In this document: one piece after another, positions 44,888 through 54,184 of the stretch
Position numbering within the stretch: position 1 is the stretch's first letter
Layout: each line of letters begins with the position of its first letter
DNA from: Marivita sp030148515
Lineage (GTDB): Bacteria; Pseudomonadota; Alphaproteobacteria; Rhodobacterales; Rhodobacteraceae
Length of the DNA stretch: 64,000 nt
Assembly: GCF_048006345.1 (NCBI RefSeq)
Contig: NZ_CP180351.1
Span: 3,100,001-3,164,000 of the forward strand
Direction: 5' to 3'
Translations under genes and position numbers: made by a program
Notes under the pieces: generated by a model
The model's input: the letters and a program-made list of their open reading frames with translations, nothing else
Databases searched by the model: none
Told to the model about the DNA's origin: nothing

Positions 44888-45907
44888 TTACATGCCGATC
44901 TTGTTGGCCCAGAGATCGTCCGAGTCGACGTTCTCGGACGTCACCAGCGTGGCATTAAGCTGGTATTGCGGACCGACCGGGGTTTCGATGACGCGCCCGT
45001 CATCCTTGGGACCCAGTTCGATCGTGCCGCCACCCATGACCAGTTCGATCAGTTCCGCCGTCTTGGTCGCATACGCGCTGAGCGGCTGCGACACGGTGGC
45101 ATCAAGCGCACCTTCACGGATCAACTGAAGACCTTGCGGCGTGCCATCGATGGCGATGCGGATGACGCTTTCGGGATCACCCACCGGCGCTCCGCGGCCT
45201 GCGCGGGCCAGCTGCGCGTTCACCGCCGTTGCCATCAGTTCTGAGGCCATGAACACGCCGTCGAGGTCCGGGTTCTGGGTCAGCACGTTCTGGGTCGCAT
45301 CCGCGGCCATGTCGGCGGTCCATTCGGTCGGACGCTGGATGATGGTGACATCCGGTGCGAGCTCAGCCAACTTATCGGCAAAGCCGTTCGACCGGTCGAG
45401 GCCGTTCGGCGTGGTCAGCCCGCCCTGCAATTCGAGGACAGTGCAGGCTTTCGCGGTCCAGCAGGCGTCGCTCTGAAGACGGCGCGCCATCTCTTCGGCA
45501 CCCTGCGCGCCGGCGTTGACGTTGTCGGCGCGGACCGTTGCGGTCACGTTCCCGCCTGCAGGGCTGTCATCGATCGAGAAGACCAGCGCTCCAGCGTCAT
45601 TGGCCCGCTTGACCGCCGGAACGATGCCGGCTGCGTCGATGGGTGCGAAGACGACAACGTTTGCACCATTCGCGATCAGGTTCTGCAACGCGTCCACTTG
45701 CGCGGCGATGTCGCCATTGGGATCGGGCGCGCCGACGAGTTCGAAGCCCTTCGCTTCGAACGCTGCCTTGGACAAGTCCAGCATCAGCGTCTGGAAATCA
45801 TCCTTCAGGAATTTCGGGGTGAACCCGACGCGAACATCCTCTGCAAAGGCCGTTCCTGCTGCAAGGCCGATGGCGCCTGCAAGTGCTGTGGTCGTGAAGT
45901 AGTTCAT
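44888..45907 (-). CDS. sugar ABC transporter substrate-binding protein (ribose/inositol class)
   Basis: 339 residues with signal peptide ending near GTAFAED. Periplasmic-binding protein type I: DVRVGFTPKFLKDDF, ANVVVFAPIDAAGIVPAVKRAND, VFSIDDSPAG. Starts at ATG 45907; the frame upstream runs into the regulatory gap. It is the first gene of the transporter operon and sits between inositol genes, so myo-inositol or an inositol isomer is the most likely ligand; ribose-type sugars remain possible. Confidence 0.88.
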   Translation of the reverse strand: MNYFTTTALAGAIGLAAGTAFAEDVRVGFTPKFLKDDFQTLMLDLSKAAFEAKGFELVGAPDPNGDIAAQVDALQNLIANGANVVVFAPIDAAGIVPAVKRANDAGALVFSIDDSPAGGNVTATVRADNVNAGAQGAEEMARRLQSDACWTAKACTVLELQGGLTTPNGLDRSNGFADKLAELAPDVTIIQRPTEWTADMAADATQNVLTQNPDLDGVFMASELMATAVNAQLARAGRGAPVGDPESVIRIAIDGTPQGLQLIREGALDATVSQPLSAYATKTAELIELVMGGGTIELGPKDDGRVIETPVGPQYQLNATLVTSENVDSDDLWANKIGM

Positions 45908-46065
45908 GGTCTCTCTCCTCCAGTGTTGTTGCCCCGGCACTCCCGAACCAAGGCGGGTCTATCAGCTGTCTCTTTTCAAAGCTTGTTGCAACTCGGCAGG
46001 TTTGTCAACAAAAATTGCATCTATCTCAATAATGCAATTTACGTTGATTTTTGACCTGGGCGCAA
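45908..46065 (-). promoter_or_regulatory. promoter region of the sugar ABC operon with TGCAAT half-sites
   Basis: 158-bp A/T-rich gap between the 2-hydroxyacid dehydrogenase stop and the binding-protein start. It contains attgca (46014-46019), tgcaat (46033-46038) and gttgcaac (45985-45992), the same elements seen before iolD/iolG and the RpiR gene. Likely RpiR binding region. Confidence 0.6.
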
Positions 46066-47031
46066 TCATGCGGAAAACCGAATTTCACTTGCATTTACAA
46101 CGAGTTCCGGCTTTAGTCGGCCATCAAAGAAATCGAGGATATTCTGCGCCGAAACCACGGCCATCCGTTCCGCACATTCCGCCGTCATGCTGGCCGAGTG
46201 CGGCGTAAGCGTTGCTGTCGGACAGGTGGTCAAGCGGTTGGCGATGGTTGGCGGTTCGTCGACAAAGACATCCAGGCCCGCACCGTGAATACGGCCTGCG
46301 GCCAAGGCATCCGCAAGCGCGACTTCGTCGACACTGCCGCCCCGCGCCGTATTGACGATGACAGCCGTGGACTTCATCAGGCCAAGCTCACGTCGTCCGA
46401 TCAGCGGCTGATCGGTGCGGGGAACATGGACCGAAACAAGATCGGCACGTGCCAGCGCGGCGTCCAGATCGTCGACGACAGAGACACCAAGCGGTGCCGC
46501 CTGCGACATGTAGGGATCATAGGCGATGACCTCGATATCAAAGCCGCGCGCCATGCGCGACAGATGCCGCCCGATCCGCCCGAGACCGATGATCAGCAAC
46601 GTCTTTCCCGCAACTTCGCGCGCCGACAGGCTGTTTCGGAACCCCCAGTCGCCACCCGGACGCGTCGCGCCATCGTATTTGATCAAGCGCCGGCTGGCCG
46701 ATAGCAATAGGAGCATGGCGTGCTCGGCAACTGTCTGGGCGTTCACATCGCCTACGATAGCAAGCGGAATACCCCGGGAATTCAGCGCCCCCACGTCGAC
46801 CGCATCGAACCCCACCCCATGACGCGAGACCATGGCGAGCTTGCGGCTCTTGGCGATGGCAGCGGCTTCGTAAGGTTGGGTTCTCAACAGGACTGCCGTC
46901 GCATCGGCGAGATAGGGCTCCATCGACGCAGCACTGATTTCCTCGACATAGTCGATCTCGAAATCAGAGCGTGACTGCAGGAGCGCGAGCCCGCTGTCGT
47001 GCAATTTTCCGGCCACCAGGACACGTGCCAT
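46066..47031 (-). CDS. D-isomer-specific 2-hydroxyacid dehydrogenase
   Basis: 321 residues of the SerA/phosphoglycerate dehydrogenase-like group. NAD motif LLIIGLGRIGRHL (about 145-157), catalytic Arg in VNTARGG, Glu in VFVDEPP and His in LTPHSAS. Starts one base after the aldolase stop. It would reduce or oxidise a 2-oxo/2-hydroxy acid, for instance a product of the HpcH-type aldolase. Not a biosynthetic serA, since it lacks the regulatory ACT domain and sits in a catabolic operon. Confidence 0.86.
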   Translation of the reverse strand: MARVLVAGKLHDSGLALLQSRSDFEIDYVEEISAASMEPYLADATAVLLRTQPYEAAAIAKSRKLAMVSRHGVGFDAVDVGALNSRGIPLAIVGDVNAQTVAEHAMLLLLSASRRLIKYDGATRPGGDWGFRNSLSAREVAGKTLLIIGLGRIGRHLSRMARGFDIEVIAYDPYMSQAAPLGVSVVDDLDAALARADLVSVHVPRTDQPLIGRRELGLMKSTAVIVNTARGGSVDEVALADALAAGRIHGAGLDVFVDEPPTIANRLTTCPTATLTPHSASMTAECAERMAVVSAQNILDFFDGRLKPELVVNASEIRFSA

Positions 47032-47032
47032 C

Positions 47033-47851
47033 TCAATACCCCGCTTGTTGAAATTGTTCGGGCTCCGCCGTCTGATCGTTCACCAGTTTCCGTGCCTGCT
47101 TGACAGTGCGCGAGGCCTCAGTCGCCAGCAGCCGGACGTCATTCGACAAGGTCACCATGTCGAAGCCCCAATTCATCGCCTTCGCAGCGTAGTCAGCCGT
47201 CCCGCAATGCAGCGCGGCGCGGATGCCGGCTACCTTGGCCGCATCCCGAATCCGATGGATCGCCGCGACCATCTCAGGCTCGGTCCGGTCGAAGCCGGGC
47301 GCCAGAGCGCCTTCCGACAGGCCAAGCGTGAGGTCAGCAGGCCCGATGTAGACCCCATCGAGGCCGGGCGTGCGCACGATCTCATCGAGGTTAGCCATGG
47401 CTTCCGCCGTCTCGATCATCGCGAAGGCCAGCATTTCTCCGTTGGCCTCAGCCGCATAGCCTTCTCCCGCCGAAAAGTTCGCCCGCGTCGGGCCGAAGCT
47501 CCGCGTGCCAAGAGGCGGATAGCGCATGTAGCTGACCAGCCTCTCCGCATCCGAGCGGGTGTTCACCATCGGGCAGATGATCCCGTAGGCCCCGGCATCG
47601 AGTGCCTTCATGATCGCGCCCGGATCAAGCCAAGGCACACGGACCATGGGAACAACACCCGAGGCCCGCATCGCCTGAAGCATCCCAAGCGCGCCTTCGT
47701 AGCTCACAGCGCCGTGCTGCATGTCGATCGTGACGCTGTCATAGCCTTGCGCAGCCATGATTTCGGCCACGAATGGGGAGTTAATCGAGAGCCAGCCGTT
47801 GATCGTCGGCTCTCCCGTGCCCCACGTCGCCTTGAGTTTGTTCTTGATCAT
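47033..47851 (-). CDS. HpcH/HpaI family class II aldolase
   Basis: 272 residues. MQHGAVSYEGALGML carries the catalytic His, MVRVPWLDP the Arg, AMIETAEAM the metal Glu and YIGPADLTLGL the metal Asp, all of the 4-hydroxy-2-oxoheptanedioate/2-keto-3-deoxy acid aldolase family. It cleaves a 4-hydroxy-2-oxo acid to pyruvate plus an aldehyde with a divalent metal. In this operon it may replace the class II IolJ aldolase of the standard inositol route; the aldehyde dehydrogenase upstream would then oxidise the aldehyde. Confidence 0.88.
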   Translation of the reverse strand: MIKNKLKATWGTGEPTINGWLSINSPFVAEIMAAQGYDSVTIDMQHGAVSYEGALGMLQAMRASGVVPMVRVPWLDPGAIMKALDAGAYGIICPMVNTRSDAERLVSYMRYPPLGTRSFGPTRANFSAGEGYAAEANGEMLAFAMIETAEAMANLDEIVRTPGLDGVYIGPADLTLGLSEGALAPGFDRTEPEMVAAIHRIRDAAKVAGIRAALHCGTADYAAKAMNWGFDMVTLSNDVRLLATEASRTVKQARKLVNDQTAEPEQFQQAGY

Positions 47852-47862
47852 GAGGTGTGCCT

Positions 47863-49296
47863 TCAGAAAACGGATTGTATGAGTTTCGTATCGAGATATT
47901 CGGCGATCCCCTCGGACCCGCCTTCCCGCCCGAGGCCCGAGAATTTGGTGCCACCGAAAGGTGCCTCAGCGGCCGCCAGTGCAAAGCTGTTGATACCCAC
48001 CATTCCAGCTTTCAGCGCTGCCGACACCCGCCGTGCGCGCGCCGCATCTTTGGTGAAGGCATAGGCCGAAAGCCCCATGTCACAGGCATTGGCGCGGGTG
48101 AGTGCTTCATCTTCGTCGTCAAAAGACGTGATTGCGGCGATTGGGCCGAAATTCTCTTCGTCCATGACGGCCATCTCGTCGCGTACATTCGTCAGAACCG
48201 TGGGGGCAAAGAAGAACCCCTGCTCCCCAACCACCGTGCCCCCGGTCACGACCTCGGCACCACCTGCAAGGGCATCGGCAACGGCAAAGGCGATCTCGTC
48301 GCGGCGTTTCTTGTTGATGAGCGGGCCCATCCCGGTTGATTCTTCAAGGCCGTCACCGAGTTGCAGTGCGGCCGCGCGTTTGGCGAAACCATCAACAAAG
48401 GCATCGTGCAGTGACGCATGGACATAGAAGCGGTCGGGCGTGACGCAGACCTGGCCTGCGTTGGCGAATTTGGTGGCGACCGCAACGTCGAGCGTCGCCT
48501 CGAGATCGCAATCCTCGAAGGCGATCAAAGGTGCGTTGCCGCCCAGTTCCATCGACACTTTCTTGACCGTGGCAGCGGCGTCCCGGATCATCTGTTGGCC
48601 AACATGGGTCGAGCCGGTCAGCGAGACCTTGCGCACCGCCTTGGAGGCCATCAGGGGTCCGTAGGTGGAGGAGATCGGGCCGACAACCAGCGCAACAGCC
48701 CCTTCCGGCAGCTCTCCCGCCCGCACACAATCCACCAACACCATCGCGACACCCGGCGTTTGCGACGAAGGTCGGCAGATCACCGGGCAGCCCGCGGCCA
48801 GTGCAGGCGCGACCTTACGCGCGACCAAGGCTGCCGGGAAATTCCAGGCGGTGAAGGCTGCGACGACGCCGACAGGTTCATGGGTCACATGGAACTCGCC
48901 ACCCGGCACCCGTGATGGAACGATCCGTCCGGTCAGGCGGCGCGCCTCTTCGGCGTACCAGCGGAACTGTTCGACGGCGAGCGTCCATTCCCGACGCGCT
49001 TGAGCGATCGGCTTACCCGTCTCGACTGAGATCATCGTTGCCGCATCGTTTTCCCGCCGGGTCATTTCGTCGGCTATGCGGTGCAGGCGGTTCGCGCGCT
49101 CCCAGCCGCCCAGGGAGGACAGCTTCGGGAGTGCGCCTTCAGCGGCAGCAATGGCCGCTTCGGTATCTGCAACAGTTGCGGAGCGGTATGCGCCAACTGG
49201 ACGTTCGGTCACCGGGCTTATCACCGGTGTGTCGCCCCCGGTTCCGCCGATCCAAATGCCAGCGATGAAATTGCCGAATGGTTCGTAAAGCGACAT
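47863..49296 (-). CDS. NAD(P)-dependent aldehyde dehydrogenase (succinate-semialdehyde dehydrogenase-like)
   Basis: 477 residues. Catalytic Cys in NAGQVCVTPDR, Glu in SMELGGNAP, NAD site AFTAWNFPAALVARK and the C-terminal PFGGTKFSGLGREGG. Similar to GabD/AldA-type enzymes that oxidise small aldehydes or semialdehydes. ATG 49296 overlaps the stop of the IolG-like gene by one base (TGATG); GTG 49299 is an alternative. Middle gene of the operon IolG-like, ALDH, aldolase, hydroxyacid dehydrogenase. Confidence 0.9.
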   Translation of the reverse strand: MSLYEPFGNFIAGIWIGGTGGDTPVISPVTERPVGAYRSATVADTEAAIAAAEGALPKLSSLGGWERANRLHRIADEMTRRENDAATMISVETGKPIAQARREWTLAVEQFRWYAEEARRLTGRIVPSRVPGGEFHVTHEPVGVVAAFTAWNFPAALVARKVAPALAAGCPVICRPSSQTPGVAMVLVDCVRAGELPEGAVALVVGPISSTYGPLMASKAVRKVSLTGSTHVGQQMIRDAAATVKKVSMELGGNAPLIAFEDCDLEATLDVAVATKFANAGQVCVTPDRFYVHASLHDAFVDGFAKRAAALQLGDGLEESTGMGPLINKKRRDEIAFAVADALAGGAEVVTGGTVVGEQGFFFAPTVLTNVRDEMAVMDEENFGPIAAITSFDDEDEALTRANACDMGLSAYAFTKDAARARRVSAALKAGMVGINSFALAAAEAPFGGTKFSGLGREGGSEGIAEYLDTKLIQSVF

Positions 49297-50306
49297 CACA
49301 CGATCTCCGAGACTTGTACCAGCCGACCCTCGGCCAGTGACTTGTAAGCGGCTTCCGCCAGGATCAGCGCCTGACGCCCGTCTTCGAAACCGACCTCGGG
49401 CGCTGTGCCGTTTTCGACCGCGTCGACGAAGTAGTCGATCTGGGCATTGAAGGCCTCGCTGTAGCGTTCGAGGAAGAAGAACTGGTACGGCGCGGAGACC
49501 TCTGTCGTAGTTGCGGAATAGGTCCGCATCTCGTGCGGTTTGCGGTTGTCCGAGAGCGCCATCCCCTTGGAGCCCATCAGCTCAACGCGCTGATCGTAAC
49601 CGTAAACAGCGGTGCGCGAGTTGTTGATGTGGCACTGCTTTCCACCTTCGGTGCGCATGATGATCATGGCACTGTCGATCTCGTTCAGCTCTGCACCGAG
49701 TTCAGGGTCGATCAGGGCCCCTGCGACGGCGAAAACCTCTTTCACTGGATCCTCTCCCAGCATGAAGCGCGCCAGATCGAAGTCGTGGATCGTCATGTCG
49801 CGCAGAAGGCCGCCTGCGGCTTCGAGGTAGGCGCGCGGAGGAATGGCCGGATCACGCGACGTGATGATGACCTGGTGCAGGTCACCAATCGCGCCAGCCC
49901 GCATCGCGTCGCGTGCAGCCCGGTGGCCGGGGTCGAAGCGACGGTTGAAGCCGAGCTGGATCGGAACGTTGGTCCCAGCGATCTTTTTGGCGCAGGCGTT
50001 GACGCGGTCGAGGTCGAGGTCGATTGGCTTCTCGCAAATTGCGGCTTTGCCGGAAGCAACGGCCATTTCAATGTAGTCTGCATGCGTGGGCGTCGCCGTT
50101 GCGATAAGGACCGCATCCACGTCCTTCGACGCAAAAACCTCCTCTGCCGAAGTTGCGACCCTTGTCCCCTCGCGCGAAGCCACGACCTCAGCTGACGCGA
50201 CGTGCACATCATATACCATCGCAAGCTCGGTGCGTGCGTGCCGTGCGACATTCGCCGCGTGCATCTGCCCGATTCTCCCGCATCCAAGGACCGCAATTCG
50301 CAACAT
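49296..50306 (-). CDS. iolG: Gfo/Idh/MocA oxidoreductase, inositol 2-dehydrogenase-like
   Basis: 336 residues: Rossmann start LRIAVLGCGRIGQMHAANVARH, EKPIDLDLDRV with the conserved Lys, and the catalytic His-containing MTIHDFDLARFMLGE (Asp/His of the DFD-H region) as in IolG. Oxidises myo-inositol (or scyllo-inositol) at one carbon to the inosose with NAD. Divergent from iolD; the shared 116-bp region has several GCAAT boxes. Confidence 0.85.
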   Translation of the reverse strand: MLRIAVLGCGRIGQMHAANVARHARTELAMVYDVHVASAEVVASREGTRVATSAEEVFASKDVDAVLIATATPTHADYIEMAVASGKAAICEKPIDLDLDRVNACAKKIAGTNVPIQLGFNRRFDPGHRAARDAMRAGAIGDLHQVIITSRDPAIPPRAYLEAAGGLLRDMTIHDFDLARFMLGEDPVKEVFAVAGALIDPELGAELNEIDSAMIIMRTEGGKQCHINNSRTAVYGYDQRVELMGSKGMALSDNRKPHEMRTYSATTTEVSAPYQFFFLERYSEAFNAQIDYFVDAVENGTAPEVGFEDGRQALILAEAAYKSLAEGRLVQVSEIV

Positions 50307-50422
50307 TTATCGACCTCCCGTGGTGTTCTGCAATTTTTGTAGCAGCACCGCAATAAATGTTGCAAGCAATTTTTTTCGCAATTATACGTTTTTAAAATGA
50401 CGTCGAGTTCAGGGAGGTTCAA
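50307..50422. promoter_or_regulatory. divergent iolG/iolD promoter region with repeated GCAAT operators
   Basis: A/T-rich 116-bp gap with three related elements: tgcaatttttgtagca (50329-50344), gcaataaatgttgc (50350-50363) and gcaatttttttcgcaatt (50366-50383). The first differs at two positions from the perfect palindrome before the RpiR gene. The iolD ribosome site GGGAGG lies just before the ATG. Confidence 0.7.
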
Positions 50423-52294
50423 ATGACCGAAACAGTCCGTCTTACGATGGCACAGGCGCTCGTGCGCTACCTGTGCAATCAGTTCACAGAGATCGACGGA
50501 GAGCGTGTGCCGCTCTTTGCGGGGGTGTTCGGAATCTTTGGGCACGGCAACGTCACCTGCCTGTCGGAGGCGCTGGAACGGGTGCAGGACGATCTGCCCA
50601 CATGGCGCGGACAGAACGAACAAAGCATGGCTTTGGCGGCGATCGGATACGGCAAAGCCAAGCTGCGCCGCCAAATCATGATCGCCACGTCGTCTGTCGG
50701 GCCGGGTGCCACGAACATGATCACCGCCGCAGGCGTCGCTCATGCGAATCGTATTCCGGTTTTGCTGCTGGCAGGCGACACCTTCGTGAATCGTCTGCCT
50801 GACCCGGTGCTTCAGCAGGTCGAGCACTACGGCTCGCCCTCAATCACCGTCAATGACGGGTTCAAGCCGGTGTCCCGCTACTGGGACCGCATTGTTCATC
50901 CCGCACAGATCCTGCAATCCCTGCCGAACGCGATCCGCACAATGCTGGACCCAGCCGATTGCGGGCCCGCCTTCATCGGCCTGCCGCAGGACATTCAGGA
51001 AGTCGCCTATGACTATCCTGTCAGCTTCTTCACCGAGAAGACATGGACGATCCCGCGTCCGCGTCCCTCGCGCGATGAGGTGGCACAAGCGGCAGAGCTA
51101 ATGAAGACCGCGAAGAAACCTTTCCTGATCTCGGGCGGTGGCGTGCGCTACTCGGGCGCGGGCGAAGCACTGGCCGAGTTCGCAACCCGCCGGGGCATCC
51201 CCTTTACAGAGACGATCGCGGGCAAGGGGGCAGTTGTGCATGATCACCCGGCCTATGTCGGCGCCATGGGCATCGAAGGCACCGAAGCTGCGCGCGAGCT
51301 CGCTGAGGCGGCCGATGTCGTGATTGCCGTGGGAACCCGGATGCAGGACTTCACGACCGGCTCCTGGACGACGTTTGCCAAGGACGCGAAATTCATCAAC
51401 ATCAACGCGGCGCGCTTCGACGCTTCGAAACATTTCGCTCAGCCGGTTGTGGGTGACGCCCTCGAATGCCTGACTGAACTTGACGCGGCGCTTGGCGACT
51501 GGACAGCCGACCCGACCCAGATGCAAATGGCACAGCAGCTCTACGCAGACTGGAACGCTTTCCTCGATGCGGGCCAGGCCCCGTCGAACGCCCCGGTGCC
51601 CTCCTATGCGCAGGTGATCGCCGTCGTGAACAAGGCCGCGCGCGAGGCCGATACGATGGTGACCGCGGCAGGCGGCCTGCCCGGCGAAACCGCTAAGAAC
51701 TGGCGTGTAAAAGCTCCCAACACCTACGATCTGGAGTTCGGCTTCTCCTGCATGGGCTACGAAATCGCCGGCGGCTGGGGCCACGCCATGGCCAAGACCG
51801 ACAAGGATGGCAACCAGAATGGTGTGCCGATCGTGATGGTCGGCGATGGGTCCTACATGCTGATGAACTCGGACATCTATTCGACCGTTCTGAGCGGCCA
51901 CAAGATGATCGTCGTGGTCTGCGACAATGGCGGGTTCGGGGTCATCAACAGGTTGCAAACCGGTATGGGCATCCCGGGCTTCAACAACCTGCTCAAGGAC
52001 TCGCGCGTTCAGAACAGGGACAAACCGCTTCACGTCGATTTCGCGGCACATGCCCGCGCGATGGGGGCCGAGGCGCGCCACTGCGATAGCCTTGCCGATC
52101 TGGAGGCGGCGATGGAATGGGCGCAAACGACTGACCGCACAACCGTGCTGGTGATCGAGTCCGATGCCCACGCCTGGACCGATGGCGGCGCGGATTGGTA
52201 TGTCGGCGTGCCCGAGATCAACGACCGCGAGACCGTGCGCGCGGCCCGCGCCCGTCAAGAAGCGCTCCGCCAAAAGCAGCGGGAGGGCGTCTGA
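50423..52294 (+). CDS. iolD: 3D-(3,5/4)-trihydroxycyclohexane-1,2-dione acylhydrolase
   Basis: 623 residues, typical for IolD, which is longer than acetolactate synthases. Catalytic Glu in RGQNEQSMALAAIGYGKA, ATSSVGPGATNM, and the ThDP motif GDGSYMLMNSDIYSTVLSGHKMIVVVCDN spread over residues about 475-503. Opens the ring of the dione formed by IolE to 5-deoxy-glucuronate. First gene of the rightward operon; ATG and stop of iolE overlap by one base (TGATG). Confidence 0.93.
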   Translation: MTETVRLTMAQALVRYLCNQFTEIDGERVPLFAGVFGIFGHGNVTCLSEALERVQDDLPTWRGQNEQSMALAAIGYGKAKLRRQIMIATSSVGPGATNMITAAGVAHANRIPVLLLAGDTFVNRLPDPVLQQVEHYGSPSITVNDGFKPVSRYWDRIVHPAQILQSLPNAIRTMLDPADCGPAFIGLPQDIQEVAYDYPVSFFTEKTWTIPRPRPSRDEVAQAAELMKTAKKPFLISGGGVRYSGAGEALAEFATRRGIPFTETIAGKGAVVHDHPAYVGAMGIEGTEAARELAEAADVVIAVGTRMQDFTTGSWTTFAKDAKFININAARFDASKHFAQPVVGDALECLTELDAALGDWTADPTQMQMAQQLYADWNAFLDAGQAPSNAPVPSYAQVIAVVNKAAREADTMVTAAGGLPGETAKNWRVKAPNTYDLEFGFSCMGYEIAGGWGHAMAKTDKDGNQNGVPIVMVGDGSYMLMNSDIYSTVLSGHKMIVVVCDNGGFGVINRLQTGMGIPGFNNLLKDSRVQNRDKPLHVDFAAHARAMGAEARHCDSLADLEAAMEWAQTTDRTTVLVIESDAHAWTDGGADWYVGVPEINDRETVRAARARQEALRQKQREGV

Positions 52295-53190
52295 TGCCCA
52301 AGGCCAAACTCGGCATCGCCCCCATCGCGTGGTGGAATGATGATCTGGAAGAACTGTCGGACGATGTCAGTCTTGACGAATGCCTGCGCCAGGCGGCCGA
52401 GGCAGGACTGACCGGCATGGAGACCGGGCGACGGTTTCCGATGAACATGGAAGAGCTTGGTCCGATCCTGGATCGGCACGGCATCTCTGTCTGCGGTGGC
52501 TGGTTCTCAGGCATGCTGCTGGATGGAGACATTGAGGCCGAGAAAGACCGCATCGCCGAACAGCACGCGTTTTTCAAAGCGGCGGGCGCGCCCTGCATCG
52601 TCTACGGCGAGGTGGCGCGGTCCGTTCAGGGCGAACGGCATACGCCATTGGCGCAGAAACCTGTCATTTCCGAAGCCGAAATGGCTGCTTACGGGCGCAA
52701 GATCAGCGATTTCGCTGACTGGTGCGCGGCGGAAGGTATGCATATCGCCTACCACCACCACATGGCAGCTGTCGTGGAAACCGAGGCCGAACTGGACCTT
52801 CTCATGAAGCACTCCAGCGTGCCGCTCCTCTTCGATGCAGGCCACATGGCCTTCGCTGGGGGGGACAATTTCCGGGTGATCGAGAACCACCACGCGCGCA
52901 TCACTCATGTGCATACGAAAGACATTCGGCGAAATGTGGTCGACGGTCTGGACCGCACGAAGGAAAGCTTCCTCGACGCTGTCATCAAGGGCGCTTTCAC
53001 CGTACCTGGCGACGGCTCGCTCGATTTCGAGGCCATTGTCATGGCACTGGCCGACAAGGGCTATGAGGGCTGGTTTGTCATCGAGGCCGAACAGGATCCG
53101 AAAGCCAACCCACCGCTCGACATGGCCATCAAGGGCCGCGCGGAATTGAAGCGCGTTATGGACGCAGCAGGATACGAGGTAACAACATGA
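52294..53190 (+). CDS. iolE: myo-inosose-2 dehydratase
   Basis: 298 residues, the family length, from ATG 52294 inside the iolD stop. LGIAPIAWWNDDL, GMETGRRFPMN and the TIM-barrel metal site (IAYHHHMAAVVE, LLFDAGHMAFAG, THVHTKDIR, EAEQDPKANPP) match IolE. It dehydrates 2-keto-myo-inositol to the 2,3-diketo-4-deoxy compound that IolD hydrolyses. Confidence 0.92.
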   Translation: MPKAKLGIAPIAWWNDDLEELSDDVSLDECLRQAAEAGLTGMETGRRFPMNMEELGPILDRHGISVCGGWFSGMLLDGDIEAEKDRIAEQHAFFKAAGAPCIVYGEVARSVQGERHTPLAQKPVISEAEMAAYGRKISDFADWCAAEGMHIAYHHHMAAVVETEAELDLLMKHSSVPLLFDAGHMAFAGGDNFRVIENHHARITHVHTKDIRRNVVDGLDRTKESFLDAVIKGAFTVPGDGSLDFEAIVMALADKGYEGWFVIEAEQDPKANPPLDMAIKGRAELKRVMDAAGYEVTT

Positions 53191-54020
53191 ACCGTATTGA
53201 TGGAAAAATCGCCGTGGTGACCGGCGGCACGCAAGGGCTTGGGGCCGCAATCGCGCGCCGTCTGGCGGAAGCCGGAGCGGCAGGCATAGTGACTTGCGGG
53301 CGCGGCGCCGAGAAGGGCGAAGCCGTCGCCGCGTCCATCAAGGCCGATACCGGCTGCAAGGTCGTCTTCCAGAAGGCCGATCTTGGCAAGGTCGCGGACT
53401 GCAAGGCGGTGACGGATCGCGCCGACATGGAGTTCGGGCGTGTCGATATTCTGGTCAACGCCGCGGGCATCACCGACCGGGGCGACATCCTGCGCACGGA
53501 CGAGGCGCTGTTCGACAAGATGTTTGCCGTCAACACGCGGGGGCCGTTCTTCCTGATGCAGGGAGCCATCGCGATCATGATCCGCGAGGGCATCGAGGGG
53601 GCTATCGTCAACATCGGCTCGACATCCGCTCTCGCGGGCCAACCCTTCATCTCGACCTACTGCGCGTCGAAGGAAGCCCTCGCAACCTTTACTCGCAACA
53701 CCGCATTCGCCGTCATGCGGAACCGCATCCGCGTGAACCAGCTCAATATCGGGTGGATGGCCTCTGAAGGAGAGGACAAAACTCAGAGGGAATATCACGG
53801 AGCCGATGAGAACTGGCTGGAAAAAGTCGCGGCCGAGCAACCCTTCGGTAGACTGCTCGACCCCGCCGAAGTGGCCAAGGCGGTCAATTATCTTGCCTCG
53901 GACGATGCTGGCATGATGACCGGGTCCGTGATTAATTTCGACCAATCGGTTTGGGGTGCCTATCAATTCGCACCGCCCGTGCCCGAACGGGCGATGTCGC
54001 TTGAAGCGCAATACGGCTGA
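53187..54020 (+). CDS. short-chain dehydrogenase/reductase
   Basis: 277 residues: NAD motif TGGTQGLGAAI (about 12-22), NAAGITD, catalytic Ser in NIGSTSAL and Tyr-x3-Lys in TYCASKEAL. Four-base overlap (ATGA) with iolE. It probably oxidises a second inositol isomer, or epimerises an inosose together with the aldo/keto reductase. 164 bp after it, on the other strand, lies the RpiR gene. Confidence 0.88.
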   Translation: MNRIDGKIAVVTGGTQGLGAAIARRLAEAGAAGIVTCGRGAEKGEAVAASIKADTGCKVVFQKADLGKVADCKAVTDRADMEFGRVDILVNAAGITDRGDILRTDEALFDKMFAVNTRGPFFLMQGAIAIMIREGIEGAIVNIGSTSALAGQPFISTYCASKEALATFTRNTAFAVMRNRIRVNQLNIGWMASEGEDKTQREYHGADENWLEKVAAEQPFGRLLDPAEVAKAVNYLASDDAGMMTGSVINFDQSVWGAYQFAPPVPERAMSLEAQYG

Positions 54021-54184
54021 AGCCGACAGCGCCCGTTTCAAGGCCACCAGGCCACAAGGGCAAGACCGTCATGTGCATCATATGGCGGTCTTTCGTGGCT
54101 TCGTTTTGGGCAAAAGCGCGCAGGCACGTAAACGTGTCCGGGCTCGGTCACGGCGATCGACAACAAATGGTTCCGAGTTGCGCC

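Noticed and set aside
51098..52273. Minus-strand open frame (391 codons) opposite iolD
   Set aside because: Shadow of iolD, whose ThDP motifs and length are unambiguous.
53061..54047. Minus-strand open frame (328 codons) opposite iolE and the SDR gene
   Set aside because: Crosses two well-supported genes and has no family motifs.
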